Of a stretch of DNA of 64,000 nt, positions 33,289-42,132 are shown one piece after another. The position numbers and the translations under genes are program-made. Source of the stretch: Flavobacterium sp. (GTDB lineage Bacteria; Bacteroidota; Bacteroidia; Flavobacteriales; Flavobacteriaceae). How positions within the stretch are numbered: the stretch's first letter is position 1; each line of letters begins with the position of its first letter. The notes beneath the pieces were generated by a model, which was not told where the DNA came from, did not search any database, and saw only the letters and a program-made list of their open reading frames with translations. The stretch spans positions 2,223,871-2,287,870 of the forward strand of contig NZ_CP136574.1 in NCBI RefSeq assembly GCF_035195345.1. The letters are read 5' to 3'.

Positions 33289-33999
33289 ATGAAGAAAATT
33301 GTTTTATTGTTGGTTTTGTTTATTTACTCCTTTTCCTTTGCTCAGGATAATTATAAATATGTTATTGTACCTAAAAAGTTTGATTTTTTTAAAGAAGAAA
33401 ACAAATATAATTTAAATGCAATAACTAAGTCATTCTTTGAAAATGAAGGTTTTACCGTTATTTACGATACCGAAGAATTTCCGTCTGAATTAGCTGCAAA
33501 TAGATGTTCTGGTTTATACTTAAATGTTTTAGAAAAGAGCAATATGTTATATACCAAAATTATTTTTGAAATAAAAGATTGTCAAAACAAATTAGTATTG
33601 GCAAGTAAACAAGGCGAATCTAGAAGCAAAGAATATGAAAAGGCGTATAAAGAATCTTTCAGAGAAGCATTAATTAGTATGCGTGGTCTTTTAAATTTTA
33701 AGGCTACTGTAATTCCTACAACAAAAGAAGTTTCCGTTGTTGCTTCTGAAGAAAAAATTAACACAGCAAATGTTGTAAATGAAAATCAACTTTTTGCCAT
33801 TCCTACCTCATTAGGATATAAATTAGTAAATGGAATTCCTGAAACTATTTTTGTTATTCATAAAACTTCAGTTGATTCAGTTTTTATAGCAAAGAAAGGA
33901 TTACTAACCGGTGTTTTAATAAAGAAAAGTAACAGCTGGTTTTTTGAATATTATGAAGGAGATAAATTACTTTCTGAAAAAGTGGAGGTTAAGTTTTAA
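33289..33999 (+). CDS. Exported protein of unknown function
   Basis: 236 residues with a signal peptide (MKKIVLLLVLFIYSFSFAQ). The mature part alternates strands and helices (YKYVIVPKKFDFFKEENKYN, GFTVIYDTEEFPSELAANRC) and has a conserved-looking pair of Cys in ANRCSG and IKDCQN. The C-terminal 80 residues are a separate beta-rich part. I know similar exported proteins from Flavobacteriia, but no function. It starts 2 nt after the HAD phosphatase gene, so the two are probably transcribed together. The downstream spacer has an ACTGAACACTGA word. Confidence 0.75.
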   Translation: MKKIVLLLVLFIYSFSFAQDNYKYVIVPKKFDFFKEENKYNLNAITKSFFENEGFTVIYDTEEFPSELAANRCSGLYLNVLEKSNMLYTKIIFEIKDCQNKLVLASKQGESRSKEYEKAYKESFREALISMRGLLNFKATVIPTTKEVSVVASEEKINTANVVNENQLFAIPTSLGYKLVNGIPETIFVIHKTSVDSVFIAKKGLLTGVLIKKSNSWFFEYYEGDKLLSEKVEVKF

Positions 34000-34020
34000 T
34001 TTTGAATACTGAACACTGAA

Positions 34021-35298
34021 TCAATATCCATACTTATCCTTCCAACGATTCTTTAAAAACTGACGTAATTCTTTCTCACGAGCATTTTCGCCTGGTTCAA
34101 AGAATTTAGTTTCAGAAATTTCAGTTGGTAAAAATTCTTGTTCGGCAAAGTTGTTAGGGAAATCGTGCGAGTATTTGTATTCTTCTCCATAACCTAACTC
34201 TTTCATTAATTTGGTGGGTGCATTTCGTAAATGAATAGGAACCGGTAAATCGCCAGTTTGTTTTACCATTTGTTGCGCTTTGCCAATAGCCATATAACTA
34301 GCATTACTTTTTGCCGAAGTTGCTAAATAAATCGCACATTGACTCAAAATAATACGACTTTCTGGATAACCAATAGTTGCCACCGCTTGAAAAGCATTAT
34401 TTGCCATGATAAAAGCTGTTGGGTTGGCATTTCCTATATCTTCACTGGCTAAAATTAGCATTCTTCGAGCAATGAATTTTACATCTTCGCCACCTTCAAT
34501 CATTCGAGTCAACCAATAAACAGTGCCATTTGGGTCGCTTCCTCGAATTGATTTGATAAAAGCCGAAACAATATCATAATGTTGTTCACCTGTTTTGTCA
34601 TACAACACTGTGTTCTTTTGTACCAATTGCATTACTTTTTCATTCGTAATTTCAATGGTATCACTTTCTGTAGCATTAATTACCAATTCGAAAATATTCA
34701 ATAATTTACGTCCATCGCCACCTGAAAGTCTTAACAATGCTTCTGTTTCTTTTAATTGGATGTTTTTATTTTGTAGCTGAACATCAGTTTTCATAGCACG
34801 ATGTAACAAGGCTTCCAAATCGTCTTTGGTAAACGCATTCAATACGTAAACCTGACATCTTGACAATAAAGCGGGTATGACCTCAAAACTCGGATTTTCA
34901 GTTGTGGCACCAATCAAAGTTACCCAACCTTTTTCGACCGCTGTCAACAATGAATCTTGTTGAGATTTACTAAAACGATGAATCTCATCAATGAATAAAA
35001 TCGGATTTTTTGCGGTAAACAAACCACTACTTTGCTTCGCTTTTTCAATTACTTCACGAATGTCTTTAACACCCGAATGTATCGCGCTCAGTTGGTAAAA
35101 CGGACGTTTACTTTCTTGCGCCATAATTTGTGCCAAGGTAGTTTTTCCAGTTCCTGGAGGTCCCCATAAAATCAAACTTGGAATTAATCCTTTGGCAATT
35201 TGTTGCGTCAACGAACCCTCAGGCCCAACTAAATGCAATTGGCTGATGTAATCCGATAATTGTTGTGGGCGAATGCGTTCGGCTAATGGTCGATTCAT
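34021..35298 (-). CDS. rarA: Replication-associated recombination protein A
   Basis: 425 residues, a AAA+ ATPase of the RarA/MgsA/WRNIP1 family that acts at stalled replication forks. Walker A is GPPGTGKTTLA near residue 46, Walker B is PILFIDEIHRFSKSQQD, sensor 1 is LIGATTENPSFEVI, and the arginine finger lies in LLSRCQVYVL. The C-terminal tetramerisation part contains HYDIVSAFIKSIRGSDPNGT and SEDIGNANPTAF, both family hallmarks. The N-terminus MNRPLAERIRPQQLSDYISQ fixes the start. It ends close to the convergent hypothetical gene, 21 nt away. Confidence 0.97.
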   Translation of the reverse strand: MNRPLAERIRPQQLSDYISQLHLVGPEGSLTQQIAKGLIPSLILWGPPGTGKTTLAQIMAQESKRPFYQLSAIHSGVKDIREVIEKAKQSSGLFTAKNPILFIDEIHRFSKSQQDSLLTAVEKGWVTLIGATTENPSFEVIPALLSRCQVYVLNAFTKDDLEALLHRAMKTDVQLQNKNIQLKETEALLRLSGGDGRKLLNIFELVINATESDTIEITNEKVMQLVQKNTVLYDKTGEQHYDIVSAFIKSIRGSDPNGTVYWLTRMIEGGEDVKFIARRMLILASEDIGNANPTAFIMANNAFQAVATIGYPESRIILSQCAIYLATSAKSNASYMAIGKAQQMVKQTGDLPVPIHLRNAPTKLMKELGYGEEYKYSHDFPNNFAEQEFLPTEISETKFFEPGENAREKELRQFLKNRWKDKYGY

Positions 35299-35349
35299 GA
35301 CGTAAAATTACAATTTTATGACAAATGTGCATAGAAATATTTTTGGCTT

Positions 35350-35357
35350 TATCTTTG
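35350..35357 (+). promoter_or_regulatory. Candidate -7 box for the rhomboid gene
   Basis: TATCTTTG, 13 nt before the ATG at 35371. The -33 box is not clear. Confidence 0.4.
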
Positions 35358-35370
35358 AATTCAAATCAAT

Positions 35371-36123
35371 ATGAAAAAACAGCACGATAATCCTTTTCAG
35401 TTTACAAAAGCGGTCATTTTTTTACCGTTGTTTTTTGTGATGACTTTATGGTCAGTTTTTTGGTACGAATTGCAATTTCAAGACAATTTATCGCATTTTG
35501 GAATTTATCCAAGAGAAGTGTATGGATTAAAAGGAATTCTATTCAGTCCTTTTTTGCATGGTGATATTGAGCATTTGGCGAACAATTCGTTTGCCTTATT
35601 GGTCTTGTTGCCTATTTTGAGATATTTTTACAAAGAACAATCGTTTGTTGTTTTGCTGTTCGGAATTATATTTTCAGGATTAGGAACTTGGCTGTTAGGA
35701 AGACCAAGTTACCACATTGGCGCCAGCGGATTAATCTATGCTTTAGTAAGTTTTATTTTCTTCAAAGGTATTTTTACCAAATATTATCGATTGGTAGCTT
35801 TATCATTTACCATTGTAATTTTATACGGTGGAAGCGTTTGGTATATGTTTCCAAATGTAAAAGAAGGTATTTCGTGGGAAGGACATTTAGCGGGATTTAT
35901 TGTTGGATTGGCTTTAGCTTTAGTTCTAAAAACGCCCCAATTTTCAAAACCTATTTTCTACGAATGGGAAAAACCCGATTTCAACCCAGAACTCGACCCA
36001 TTTATGAAAAACTTCGATGAAAAAGGAAATTTTAATCCACCACCAAAACCAGAAGAAGTCATTAGAGAATACTTCAATTCTTCTATGAAAGTGGTGTATG
36101 AGTTTTTAGGAGGGAAAAAATAA
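35371..36123 (+). CDS. Rhomboid-family intramembrane serine protease
   Basis: 250 residues with six or seven membrane segments. Key motifs are HLANNSFALLVLLP (segment 2, with the conserved His and Asn), HIGASGLIYALVSF with the catalytic Ser in GASG, and WEGHLAGFIVGLALAL with the catalytic His. The C-terminal 60 residues are a soluble Pro-rich tail (FNPPPKPEEVIREYFN). It cleaves membrane proteins within the bilayer, and substrates cannot be inferred. It diverges from rarA, and a word-repeat spacer separates it from rlmB. Confidence 0.93.
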   Translation: MKKQHDNPFQFTKAVIFLPLFFVMTLWSVFWYELQFQDNLSHFGIYPREVYGLKGILFSPFLHGDIEHLANNSFALLVLLPILRYFYKEQSFVVLLFGIIFSGLGTWLLGRPSYHIGASGLIYALVSFIFFKGIFTKYYRLVALSFTIVILYGGSVWYMFPNVKEGISWEGHLAGFIVGLALALVLKTPQFSKPIFYEWEKPDFNPELDPFMKNFDEKGNFNPPPKPEEVIREYFNSSMKVVYEFLGGKK

Positions 36124-36204
36124 GTCAATTCGGCAATATGTCAATTAGCCAATTAAAATTAATTTACTCAAAAGCTATTGGCACATTGTCACATTGAAAA
36201 TTGA
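36124..36204. repeat. GTCAATTAGCCAATTA word-repeat spacer
   Basis: Words CAATATGTCAATTAGCCAAT recur inverted as ATTGGCACATTGTCACATTG and AAAATTGACTAATTAAG. The spacer lies between the convergent rhomboid and rlmB genes. The same words occur in 26694-26757. Confidence 0.8.
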
Positions 36205-36942
36205 CTAATTAAGTCTCTGTCTCAAAGCTTCATACAAAAAAGCACCACAAGCTACCGAAACATTTAATGATTCAATCGTGCCAAACATTGGTAATTTTGC
36301 TTTTTCATCTACAATTTTTAACACTGAAGGATTTACTCCTCGGTCTTCGCTACCCATAATAATTGCTACGCCTTCGTTGAAGTTGATGTCATAAATGTGT
36401 TGCTCTGTTTTTTCAGTTGCCGCAACGGTTTTAATTCCAGAACCTTGTAAATAGAAAATGGCGTCTTTGATATGATCTACTTTACAAATAGGTACATTAA
36501 AAACTGCACCAGCGGAAGTTTTAACTGTATCTCCATTTACAGGAGCCGAACCTTGTTTTTGGATAATAATTCCGTCAACACCTGTGCATTCTGCTGTTCT
36601 GATGATAGCACCAAAATTACGCGCATCAGATAATTGATCTAAAATTAGGAATAAAGGTTTTTTACCAGTTTCAATAACGCCTTCCACTAAAGTTTCTAAT
36701 AAAACAAAAGAAATAGGAGCAATGGTTGCCACGGCACCTTGGTGGTTATTTGGAGTTAATCGGTTTAGTTTTTCAACAGGAACGTATGAAAAGTTGATGT
36801 TGTTTCTTTTCATTGTTTTCATCAAATCTTGCATCAAGTCGCCTTGTGCATCTTTTTGAACGAATACTTTATCAATTTCCTTTTTAGCGTTAATTGCTTC
36901 AATTATTGCTCTAATCCCGAATATTTGGTTGTCTTTTTCCAT
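36205..36942 (-). CDS. rlmB: 23S rRNA (guanosine-2'-O-)-methyltransferase RlmB
   Basis: 245 residues, a SPOUT-class RNA methyltransferase. The N-terminal substrate-binding domain begins IFGIRAIIEAINAKKEIDKV. The catalytic domain shows LDQLSDARNFGAIIRTAE (motif 1), IIMGSEDRGVNPSVL (motif 2) and LNVSVACGAFLYEALRQR (motif 3), which form the knotted S-adenosylmethionine site. It should methylate G2251 in 23S rRNA. Other TrmH-family methyltransferases are possible, but the N-terminal IFGIRAIIEA is typical of RlmB. A TATCTTTG box lies 4 nt before the ATG. Confidence 0.94.
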   Translation of the reverse strand: MEKDNQIFGIRAIIEAINAKKEIDKVFVQKDAQGDLMQDLMKTMKRNNINFSYVPVEKLNRLTPNNHQGAVATIAPISFVLLETLVEGVIETGKKPLFLILDQLSDARNFGAIIRTAECTGVDGIIIQKQGSAPVNGDTVKTSAGAVFNVPICKVDHIKDAIFYLQGSGIKTVAATEKTEQHIYDINFNEGVAIIMGSEDRGVNPSVLKIVDEKAKLPMFGTIESLNVSVACGAFLYEALRQRLN

Positions 36943-36946
36943 GGCG

Positions 36947-36954
36947 CAAAGATA
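36947..36954 (-). promoter_or_regulatory. -7 box 4 nt before rlmB ATG
   Basis: On the minus strand TATCTTTG, then CGCC, then ATG at 36942. The -33 element is poor. The distance matches the other probable leaderless starts in the window. Confidence 0.5.
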
Positions 36955-37004
36955 GGATTTTAGTTTGATTTATTATAGATTTTGATTTTCAATAGTTTTG
37001 TTTT

Positions 37005-37084
37005 GCCACGGATTAAAGGATTAGATGGATTTTTTAAAATATCCCAATGGAAAAGTAATCCGTGAAAATCGTTTAATCCGTGGC
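37005..37084. repeat. CCACGGATTAA inverted repeat
   Basis: GCCACGGATTAAA (37005-37017) is exactly complementary to TTTAATCCGTGGC (37072-37084). Inner words GGATTAGATGGATT and AATCCGTGAAAATCG add more partial pairing. It lies just downstream of the Omp85-type gene on the minus strand and may help end its transcription. Confidence 0.85.
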
Positions 37085-37090
37085 TTAATC

Positions 37091-38752
37091 TTAAAAATTC
37101 GTTTTAAAACTAATGTGAACAATCGAATTAGAAAGTTTTATCGCTTGCTCGCTTGTGCTTCCGTTGGCATAAACCAAATTTAATAATCCATTTTTTGTGA
37201 ATAATCCAAATCCGAATCCCAAACCTAATAATCGGTCTTCTGTATTAGAAGTTTTGTCTTGGAAATAGCCAAAATCGGTGATGGAATGTATGTATAAATT
37301 AGAAGCAACTAAATAACGATATTCTGCGATAATTCCGGTGTAAGCATTGGCTTGTAAGCTGTTTTCATTAAAGCCTCGTATCGAATTGATACCTCCAAAT
37401 CGAAACAACTCATTAATCACATAATCATTACTCTGTAAATAAAAAGTCTGATTTCGAACAAAAATGCTGTTTTTTGTGCTCAGACTCACATTGTAACTCA
37501 AATCCAACTGGGTAAAAAACTGACTCATTTTTTGAGATGCAATCGTTCTATTTCCTGTCCCAAATTTCACAAAAACTTTTGCCTTTTCAGGAAAAATAAA
37601 ACTATCAGGATTTAATTCAAGATGTTCAAAGCTCGAGGTTAAGAAGGTATTCGTGAAATCATTCAAACTAAACGAATTTGTATTTTGGATATCCACGGAA
37701 TTTGTTTTTTGATATCCAACAAAAGCTTTTGTATTGTATGAGAAATAATAACCCAAATTCAAATCGGTAACCGTATTCTGAAAAGTAGAATCTTGTTTAA
37801 AAATTCTCAAATTGGCTTTAATTCCGATAGGTGTTTTAAAAATATAAGGTAATTCGGTTCCAATGTTAAACGAAGTTTGTCTGTTGCCATCGTTTTTCCA
37901 ATATAGATTGAATTTTTCTCCCGAATTCAAAATGTTCTGCAATTGCAAATCCAAATAACCATTAAAAGTTAATTTGCTTTGGTCATCGTTTGAAAATCCT
38001 ATAAAACCATCAAATTTATTGGGTTTTGATTTTTCAACGTAAACGAAAATTTTGGTAGAATCTTGGGTGAATAAGATTTCAGGATATTTTAGTTGGTTAA
38101 CAAATTGTAATTTTTCAAAAGCATCATTAATCTGTTTTAAATTCTCTTGATTGAAAGTTGCTTTTTTTGCTTTTTTGGTAATTGCCTTTTTTATTCCTGT
38201 TGGGAATTTATCGTAACCAACAATAACAATATCAGTAATATTTCTTTTCGAGTTTAATTTCAGTTGTAAATCGGATATCAAACTGTTTTCTATTTTTCGT
38301 TGACTCACTAATTGTAAATTCGCTAAAGAATAACCTTTCTTTTCCAACAAAGCAATTTTGCTTTTCATGAAATTCTCTACTTCATTTGTGGCAATAATTA
38401 AAGTGTCATTTTCTAATTGTAATAGCAATTTTTCTTCGGCAGAAAGTTTACCTATATATATATTATTGTTTTTTATTGAATTCCCTAAACTGTATTTAAA
38501 AACAAAACTGCTATCGTTCACCTTTTTTTGTTCTAATAACAACCAATCAAAAAAACCTTGATTTGTTAATTTGCTTTCAAAACGTTTTTGTTCTTCTAAA
38601 ATTAGCGCAACTGTAGCGTGTTTAGATTCGTATTGTAAGCTGTCAATGGTATTGTTTTCTTTTTCAGATGTTCCGGCAATTTTTAAATAGAAGTTTTGCC
38701 CCAATGAAAATTGGAAGCAAAAACACAGGATAAGGCCAAAAAGGAATTTCAT
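37091..38752 (-). CDS. Omp85/BamA-like outer-membrane protein
   Basis: 553 residues with a signal peptide (MKFLFGLILCFCFQFSLGQ). Residues about 165-240 form a POTRA-like domain (ITDIVIVGYDKFPTGIKKAI). The rest is a beta barrel with alternating strands. The loop-6 motif of the Omp85 superfamily is clear in GGINSIRGFNENSLQANAY, and the last strand ends VHISFKTNF, with the C-terminal Phe expected for barrel assembly. It is shorter than BamA (one POTRA instead of five), so it is probably a TamA- or ShlB-like transporter, not the essential insertase. It is divergent from the ribosomal operon. Confidence 0.88.
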   Translation of the reverse strand: MKFLFGLILCFCFQFSLGQNFYLKIAGTSEKENNTIDSLQYESKHATVALILEEQKRFESKLTNQGFFDWLLLEQKKVNDSSFVFKYSLGNSIKNNNIYIGKLSAEEKLLLQLENDTLIIATNEVENFMKSKIALLEKKGYSLANLQLVSQRKIENSLISDLQLKLNSKRNITDIVIVGYDKFPTGIKKAITKKAKKATFNQENLKQINDAFEKLQFVNQLKYPEILFTQDSTKIFVYVEKSKPNKFDGFIGFSNDDQSKLTFNGYLDLQLQNILNSGEKFNLYWKNDGNRQTSFNIGTELPYIFKTPIGIKANLRIFKQDSTFQNTVTDLNLGYYFSYNTKAFVGYQKTNSVDIQNTNSFSLNDFTNTFLTSSFEHLELNPDSFIFPEKAKVFVKFGTGNRTIASQKMSQFFTQLDLSYNVSLSTKNSIFVRNQTFYLQSNDYVINELFRFGGINSIRGFNENSLQANAYTGIIAEYRYLVASNLYIHSITDFGYFQDKTSNTEDRLLGLGFGFGLFTKNGLLNLVYANGSTSEQAIKLSNSIVHISFKTNF

Positions 38753-38822
38753 AGCAGTAAAGAAACGAAAAAAAGTAAAATAAATTTTATTTGCAGTAGC
38801 GAATGACTTGGGGATTTTTGGT

Positions 38823-38876
38823 TACCATGTTCCCGCTGTCCGCACTACATGGTAGTTTGCTCCCATCGGGGCTAGC
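38823..38876. other. GC-rich structured element in the spacer before rpsL
   Basis: TACCATG (38823-38829) pairs with CATGGTA (38848-38854) around an 18-nt GC-rich loop (TTCCCGCTGTCCGCACTA), followed by CTCCCATCGGGGCTAGC. The composition is far above the surrounding AT-rich spacer. On the minus strand it reads GCTAGCCCCGATGGGAGC, then GCGGACAGCGGGAA. From memory, this resembles a degenerate copy of an interspersed sequence seen downstream of many flavobacterial genes. The remaining 38753-39044 spacer holds the rpsL promoter and a short inverted repeat (AATCATA, 38933-38939, and TATGATT, 38956-38962). Confidence 0.55.
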
Positions 38877-38961
38877 TTGAATTTGTCTTTCTTTTTTGTA
38901 ACTCAATACAAATCAAAACACTACCAAAACACAATCATATTGAAAATTAATAAATTATGAT

Positions 38962-38991
38962 TTGGAAAGTAAAAAATAATTCCTACATTTG
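38962..38991 (+). promoter_or_regulatory. Promoter of the rpsL-rpsG-fusA-rpsJ operon
   Basis: TTG (38962-38964), 19 nt, TACATTTG (38984-38991): a textbook Bacteroidetes promoter. The 50-nt leader contains a small hairpin, CCCG-TAAAAAG-CGGG. Confidence 0.85.
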
Positions 38992-39044
38992 CAACCCCGT
39001 AAAAAGCGGGAATTTTAAACAGTAAAAATTTTTAGTATTTAATT

Positions 39045-39452
39045 ATGCCAACAATTCAACAATTAGTAAGAACAGGGAGAACCCAAATAACTAAGAAGAG
39101 TAAATCGGCTGCTTTAGATTCTTGTCCTCAAAGAAGAGGTGTGTGTACTCGTGTTTACACAACAACTCCTAAAAAACCAAACTCAGCAATGAGAAAGGTA
39201 GCTAGGGTTCGTTTAACAAACGGTAACGAGGTGAATGCATACATTCCTGGAGAAGGTCACAATCTGCAAGAGCACTCGATAGTATTAGTTAGAGGTGGAA
39301 GAGTAAAAGATTTACCAGGTGTACGTTACCACATCGTACGTGGAGCATTAGACACTGCGGGTGTTGCAGGAAGAACACAACGTAGATCTAAGTATGGAGC
39401 AAAACGTCCAAAACCAGGACAAGCACCTGCACCAACTGGAAAGAAAAAGTAA
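39045..39452 (+). CDS. rpsL: 30S ribosomal protein S12
   Basis: 135 residues, slightly longer than E. coli S12 (124) because of a basic tail (GAKRPKPGQAPAPTGKKK). It lies at the decoding centre. The conserved loop TTPKKPNSAMRKVARV and the segment RGGRVKDLPGVRYH are present; both Lys positions at which streptomycin-resistance changes are known (in KKPNSA and VKDLPG) are wild-type. It is the first gene of the operon, with an A/T-rich start region and no Shine-Dalgarno. Confidence 0.99.
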   Translation: MPTIQQLVRTGRTQITKKSKSAALDSCPQRRGVCTRVYTTTPKKPNSAMRKVARVRLTNGNEVNAYIPGEGHNLQEHSIVLVRGGRVKDLPGVRYHIVRGALDTAGVAGRTQRRSKYGAKRPKPGQAPAPTGKKK

Positions 39453-39476
39453 TTTAAAATCTTTTAAAGAAAAGAC

Positions 39477-39953
39477 ATGAGAAAAAGAGCGGCCAAAAAA
39501 AGACCACTTTTACCAGATCCAAAATTTAACGATCAGTTAGTAACACGTTTCGTGAACAACTTAATGTGGGATGGTAAAAAATCAACAGCTTTTAAAGTTT
39601 TCTATGATGCATTAGAAATCGTTGAAACTAAAAAGCAAGATGCAGAAAAATCTGCTTTAGAAGTATGGAAAGATGCATTAACAAATGTTATGCCTCACGT
39701 AGAAGTTCGTTCACGTAGAGTGGGTGGAGCTACATTCCAAATTCCAATGCAAATTCGTCCAGATAGAAAGATTTCTTATGCTATCAAATGGATGATTCTT
39801 TATGCAAGAAGAAGAAACGAAAAATCAATGGCAGGTAAATTAGCTTCTGAAATCTTAGCTGCGGCTAAAGAAGAAGGTGCTGCTGTTAAGAAAAGAATGG
39901 ATACTCACAAAATGGCAGATGCTAATAAAGCATTCTCTCACTTTAGATTTTAA
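39477..39953 (+). CDS. rpsG: 30S ribosomal protein S7
   Basis: 158 residues, normal length. It organises the 3' major (head) domain of 16S rRNA and touches the E-site tRNA. The start MRKRAAKKRPLLPDPKF, the region NVMPHVEVRSRRVGGATFQI and KWMILYARRRNEKSM are all typical. It is 24 nt after rpsL and 11 nt before fusA. In E. coli S7 represses its own operon; no such site can be identified here. Confidence 0.99.
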   Translation: MRKRAAKKRPLLPDPKFNDQLVTRFVNNLMWDGKKSTAFKVFYDALEIVETKKQDAEKSALEVWKDALTNVMPHVEVRSRRVGGATFQIPMQIRPDRKISYAIKWMILYARRRNEKSMAGKLASEILAAAKEEGAAVKKRMDTHKMADANKAFSHFRF

Positions 39954-39964
39954 TTCGTACAGAA

Positions 39965-42121
39965 ATGGCTAGAGATTTAAAATATACAAGAAATATTGGA
40001 ATTGCTGCTCACATTGATGCTGGTAAAACAACAACAACTGAGCGTATCTTATTCTATACAGGAAAATCACACAAAATTGGTGAAGTACATGATGGTGCTG
40101 CAACAATGGACTGGATGGCACAAGAGCAAGAAAGAGGTATTACAATTACTTCAGCTGCTACAACTTGTGAATGGAATTTCCCAACAGAGCAAGGAAAAGT
40201 ATTGCCAGAGACATTACCATACCACTTTAATATTATCGATACACCGGGACACGTTGACTTTACAGTTGAGGTAAACCGTTCGTTACGTGTATTAGATGGT
40301 TTAGTATTCTTATTTAGTGCGGTTGATGGTGTTGAGCCTCAATCTGAAACTAACTGGAGATTAGCTGACCAATACAGAGTTCCACGTATGGGATTCGTAA
40401 ACAAAATGGACCGTCAAGGTTCTAACTTCTTAAATGTTTGTCAACAAGTTAGAGATATGTTAAAATCTAACGCTGTTGCAATTACTTTACCAATTGGTGA
40501 AGAAAATGACTTTAAAGGAGTTGTTGACTTAGTAAAAAACCAAGCTATTATTTGGCATGACGAAACACAAGGGGCAACTTTTGATATCGTGCCTATTCCA
40601 GCTGATATGGTTGACGAAGTAAAAGAGTATCGTTCAATTTTAATTGAAGAGATTGCTACTTACGACGAAAACTTGTTGGAGAAATACATGGAAGATGAAA
40701 ACTCTATTACTGAGGAAGAAATCAATACAGCTTTAAGAGCTGCTACAATTGACATGGCTATCATTCCTATGATTGCTGGTTCTTCTTTCAAAAATAAAGG
40801 TGTTCAGTTCATGTTAGATGCAGTATGTAAATACTTACCATCTCCAATGGATAAAGAAGGTATCGAAGGAATTCACCCTGATGATGCTGACTTATTAGAA
40901 GAAGATCAAAAGAAAATTTTACGTCGTCCTGATCCAAAAGAGCCGTTTGCAGCTTTAGCATTTAAAATTGCTACTGACCCTTATGTTGGACGTTTAGCTT
41001 TCTTCCGTGCTTATTCAGGTCGTTTAGATGCAGGTTCTTATATTTTGAATACACGTTCAGGAAACAAAGAGCGTATATCTCGTATTTACCAAATGCACGC
41101 TAACAAACAAAATCCAATCGAATATATTGAGGCTGGAGATATTGGAGCTGCTGTAGGATTTAAAGATATCAAGACTGGAGATACAATGTGTGATGAAAAA
41201 CACCCAATTATCCTTGAGTCAATGAAATTCCCTGATCCTGTAATTGGTATCGCAATTGAGCCAAAAACAAAAGCTGACGTAGATAAAATGGGTATGGCTT
41301 TAGCTAAATTAGCTGAAGAAGATCCAACATTTACAGTTAGAACTGATGAGGCTTCAGGTCAAACGATTATTTCAGGTATGGGTGAGTTACACTTAGACAT
41401 CCTTGTGGATCGTATGAAACGTGAGTTTAAAGTTGAGGTTAACCAAGGTGAGCCACAAGTAGAATATAAAGAAGCGTTCACAAAATCAGCACAACACAGA
41501 GAAACTTACAAAAAGCAATCTGGAGGTCGTGGTAAATTTGGTGATATCGTATTCCGTTTAGAACCTGCTGATTTAGTAGACGGTAAAGCTCCTATGGGAT
41601 TACAGTTTGTTAATGAAGTTAAAGGTGGTAACGTACCAAAAGAATATATTCCAGCTGTTGAAAAAGGTTTCAGGGAAGCTATGAAAGCAGGTCCTCTAGC
41701 AGGATATGCAGTAGATAGTTTAAAAGTAACTTTATTAGACGGATCTTTCCACCCTGTGGATTCTGATGCTCTTTCTTTTGAATTAGCAGCTAAAATGGGA
41801 TATAAAGAAGTAGGTCGTGCTGCTGGTGCAGTTATTCTTGAGCCAATCATGAAAATTGAAGTTATTACTCCAGAAGAAAATATGGGTGATATCGTTGGTG
41901 ACTTGAACCGTCGTAGAGGTCAAGTAAATGACATGGGTGATAGAAATGGTGCTAAAACTATCAAAGCAGATGTGCCTTTATCAGAAATGTTTGGTTATGT
42001 AACTACATTAAGAACATTATCATCAGGTAGAGCTACATCAACAATGGAGTTTTCACATTATGCAGAAACACCTTCTAATATTTCAGAAGCTGTAATCAAA
42101 AAAGCAAAAGGTAACGCTTAA
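39965..42121 (+). CDS. fusA: Elongation factor G
   Basis: 718 residues. GTP-binding motifs are AHIDAGKTTTTERILFYTG (G1), the switch RGITITSAATT, DTPGHVDFTVEV (G3) and NKMDR (G4). Domain IV has GGRGKFGDIVFRLEP and the conserved SFHPVDSDALSFELAA. It drives translocation of tRNA and mRNA. The gene sits between rpsG and rpsJ, as expected for Bacteroidetes, where tuf is elsewhere. It carries the codon preferences of a highly expressed gene. Confidence 0.99.
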   Translation: MARDLKYTRNIGIAAHIDAGKTTTTERILFYTGKSHKIGEVHDGAATMDWMAQEQERGITITSAATTCEWNFPTEQGKVLPETLPYHFNIIDTPGHVDFTVEVNRSLRVLDGLVFLFSAVDGVEPQSETNWRLADQYRVPRMGFVNKMDRQGSNFLNVCQQVRDMLKSNAVAITLPIGEENDFKGVVDLVKNQAIIWHDETQGATFDIVPIPADMVDEVKEYRSILIEEIATYDENLLEKYMEDENSITEEEINTALRAATIDMAIIPMIAGSSFKNKGVQFMLDAVCKYLPSPMDKEGIEGIHPDDADLLEEDQKKILRRPDPKEPFAALAFKIATDPYVGRLAFFRAYSGRLDAGSYILNTRSGNKERISRIYQMHANKQNPIEYIEAGDIGAAVGFKDIKTGDTMCDEKHPIILESMKFPDPVIGIAIEPKTKADVDKMGMALAKLAEEDPTFTVRTDEASGQTIISGMGELHLDILVDRMKREFKVEVNQGEPQVEYKEAFTKSAQHRETYKKQSGGRGKFGDIVFRLEPADLVDGKAPMGLQFVNEVKGGNVPKEYIPAVEKGFREAMKAGPLAGYAVDSLKVTLLDGSFHPVDSDALSFELAAKMGYKEVGRAAGAVILEPIMKIEVITPEENMGDIVGDLNRRRGQVNDMGDRNGAKTIKADVPLSEMFGYVTTLRTLSSGRATSTMEFSHYAETPSNISEAVIKKAKGNA

Positions 42122-42132
42122 TTTTTAAGAAA

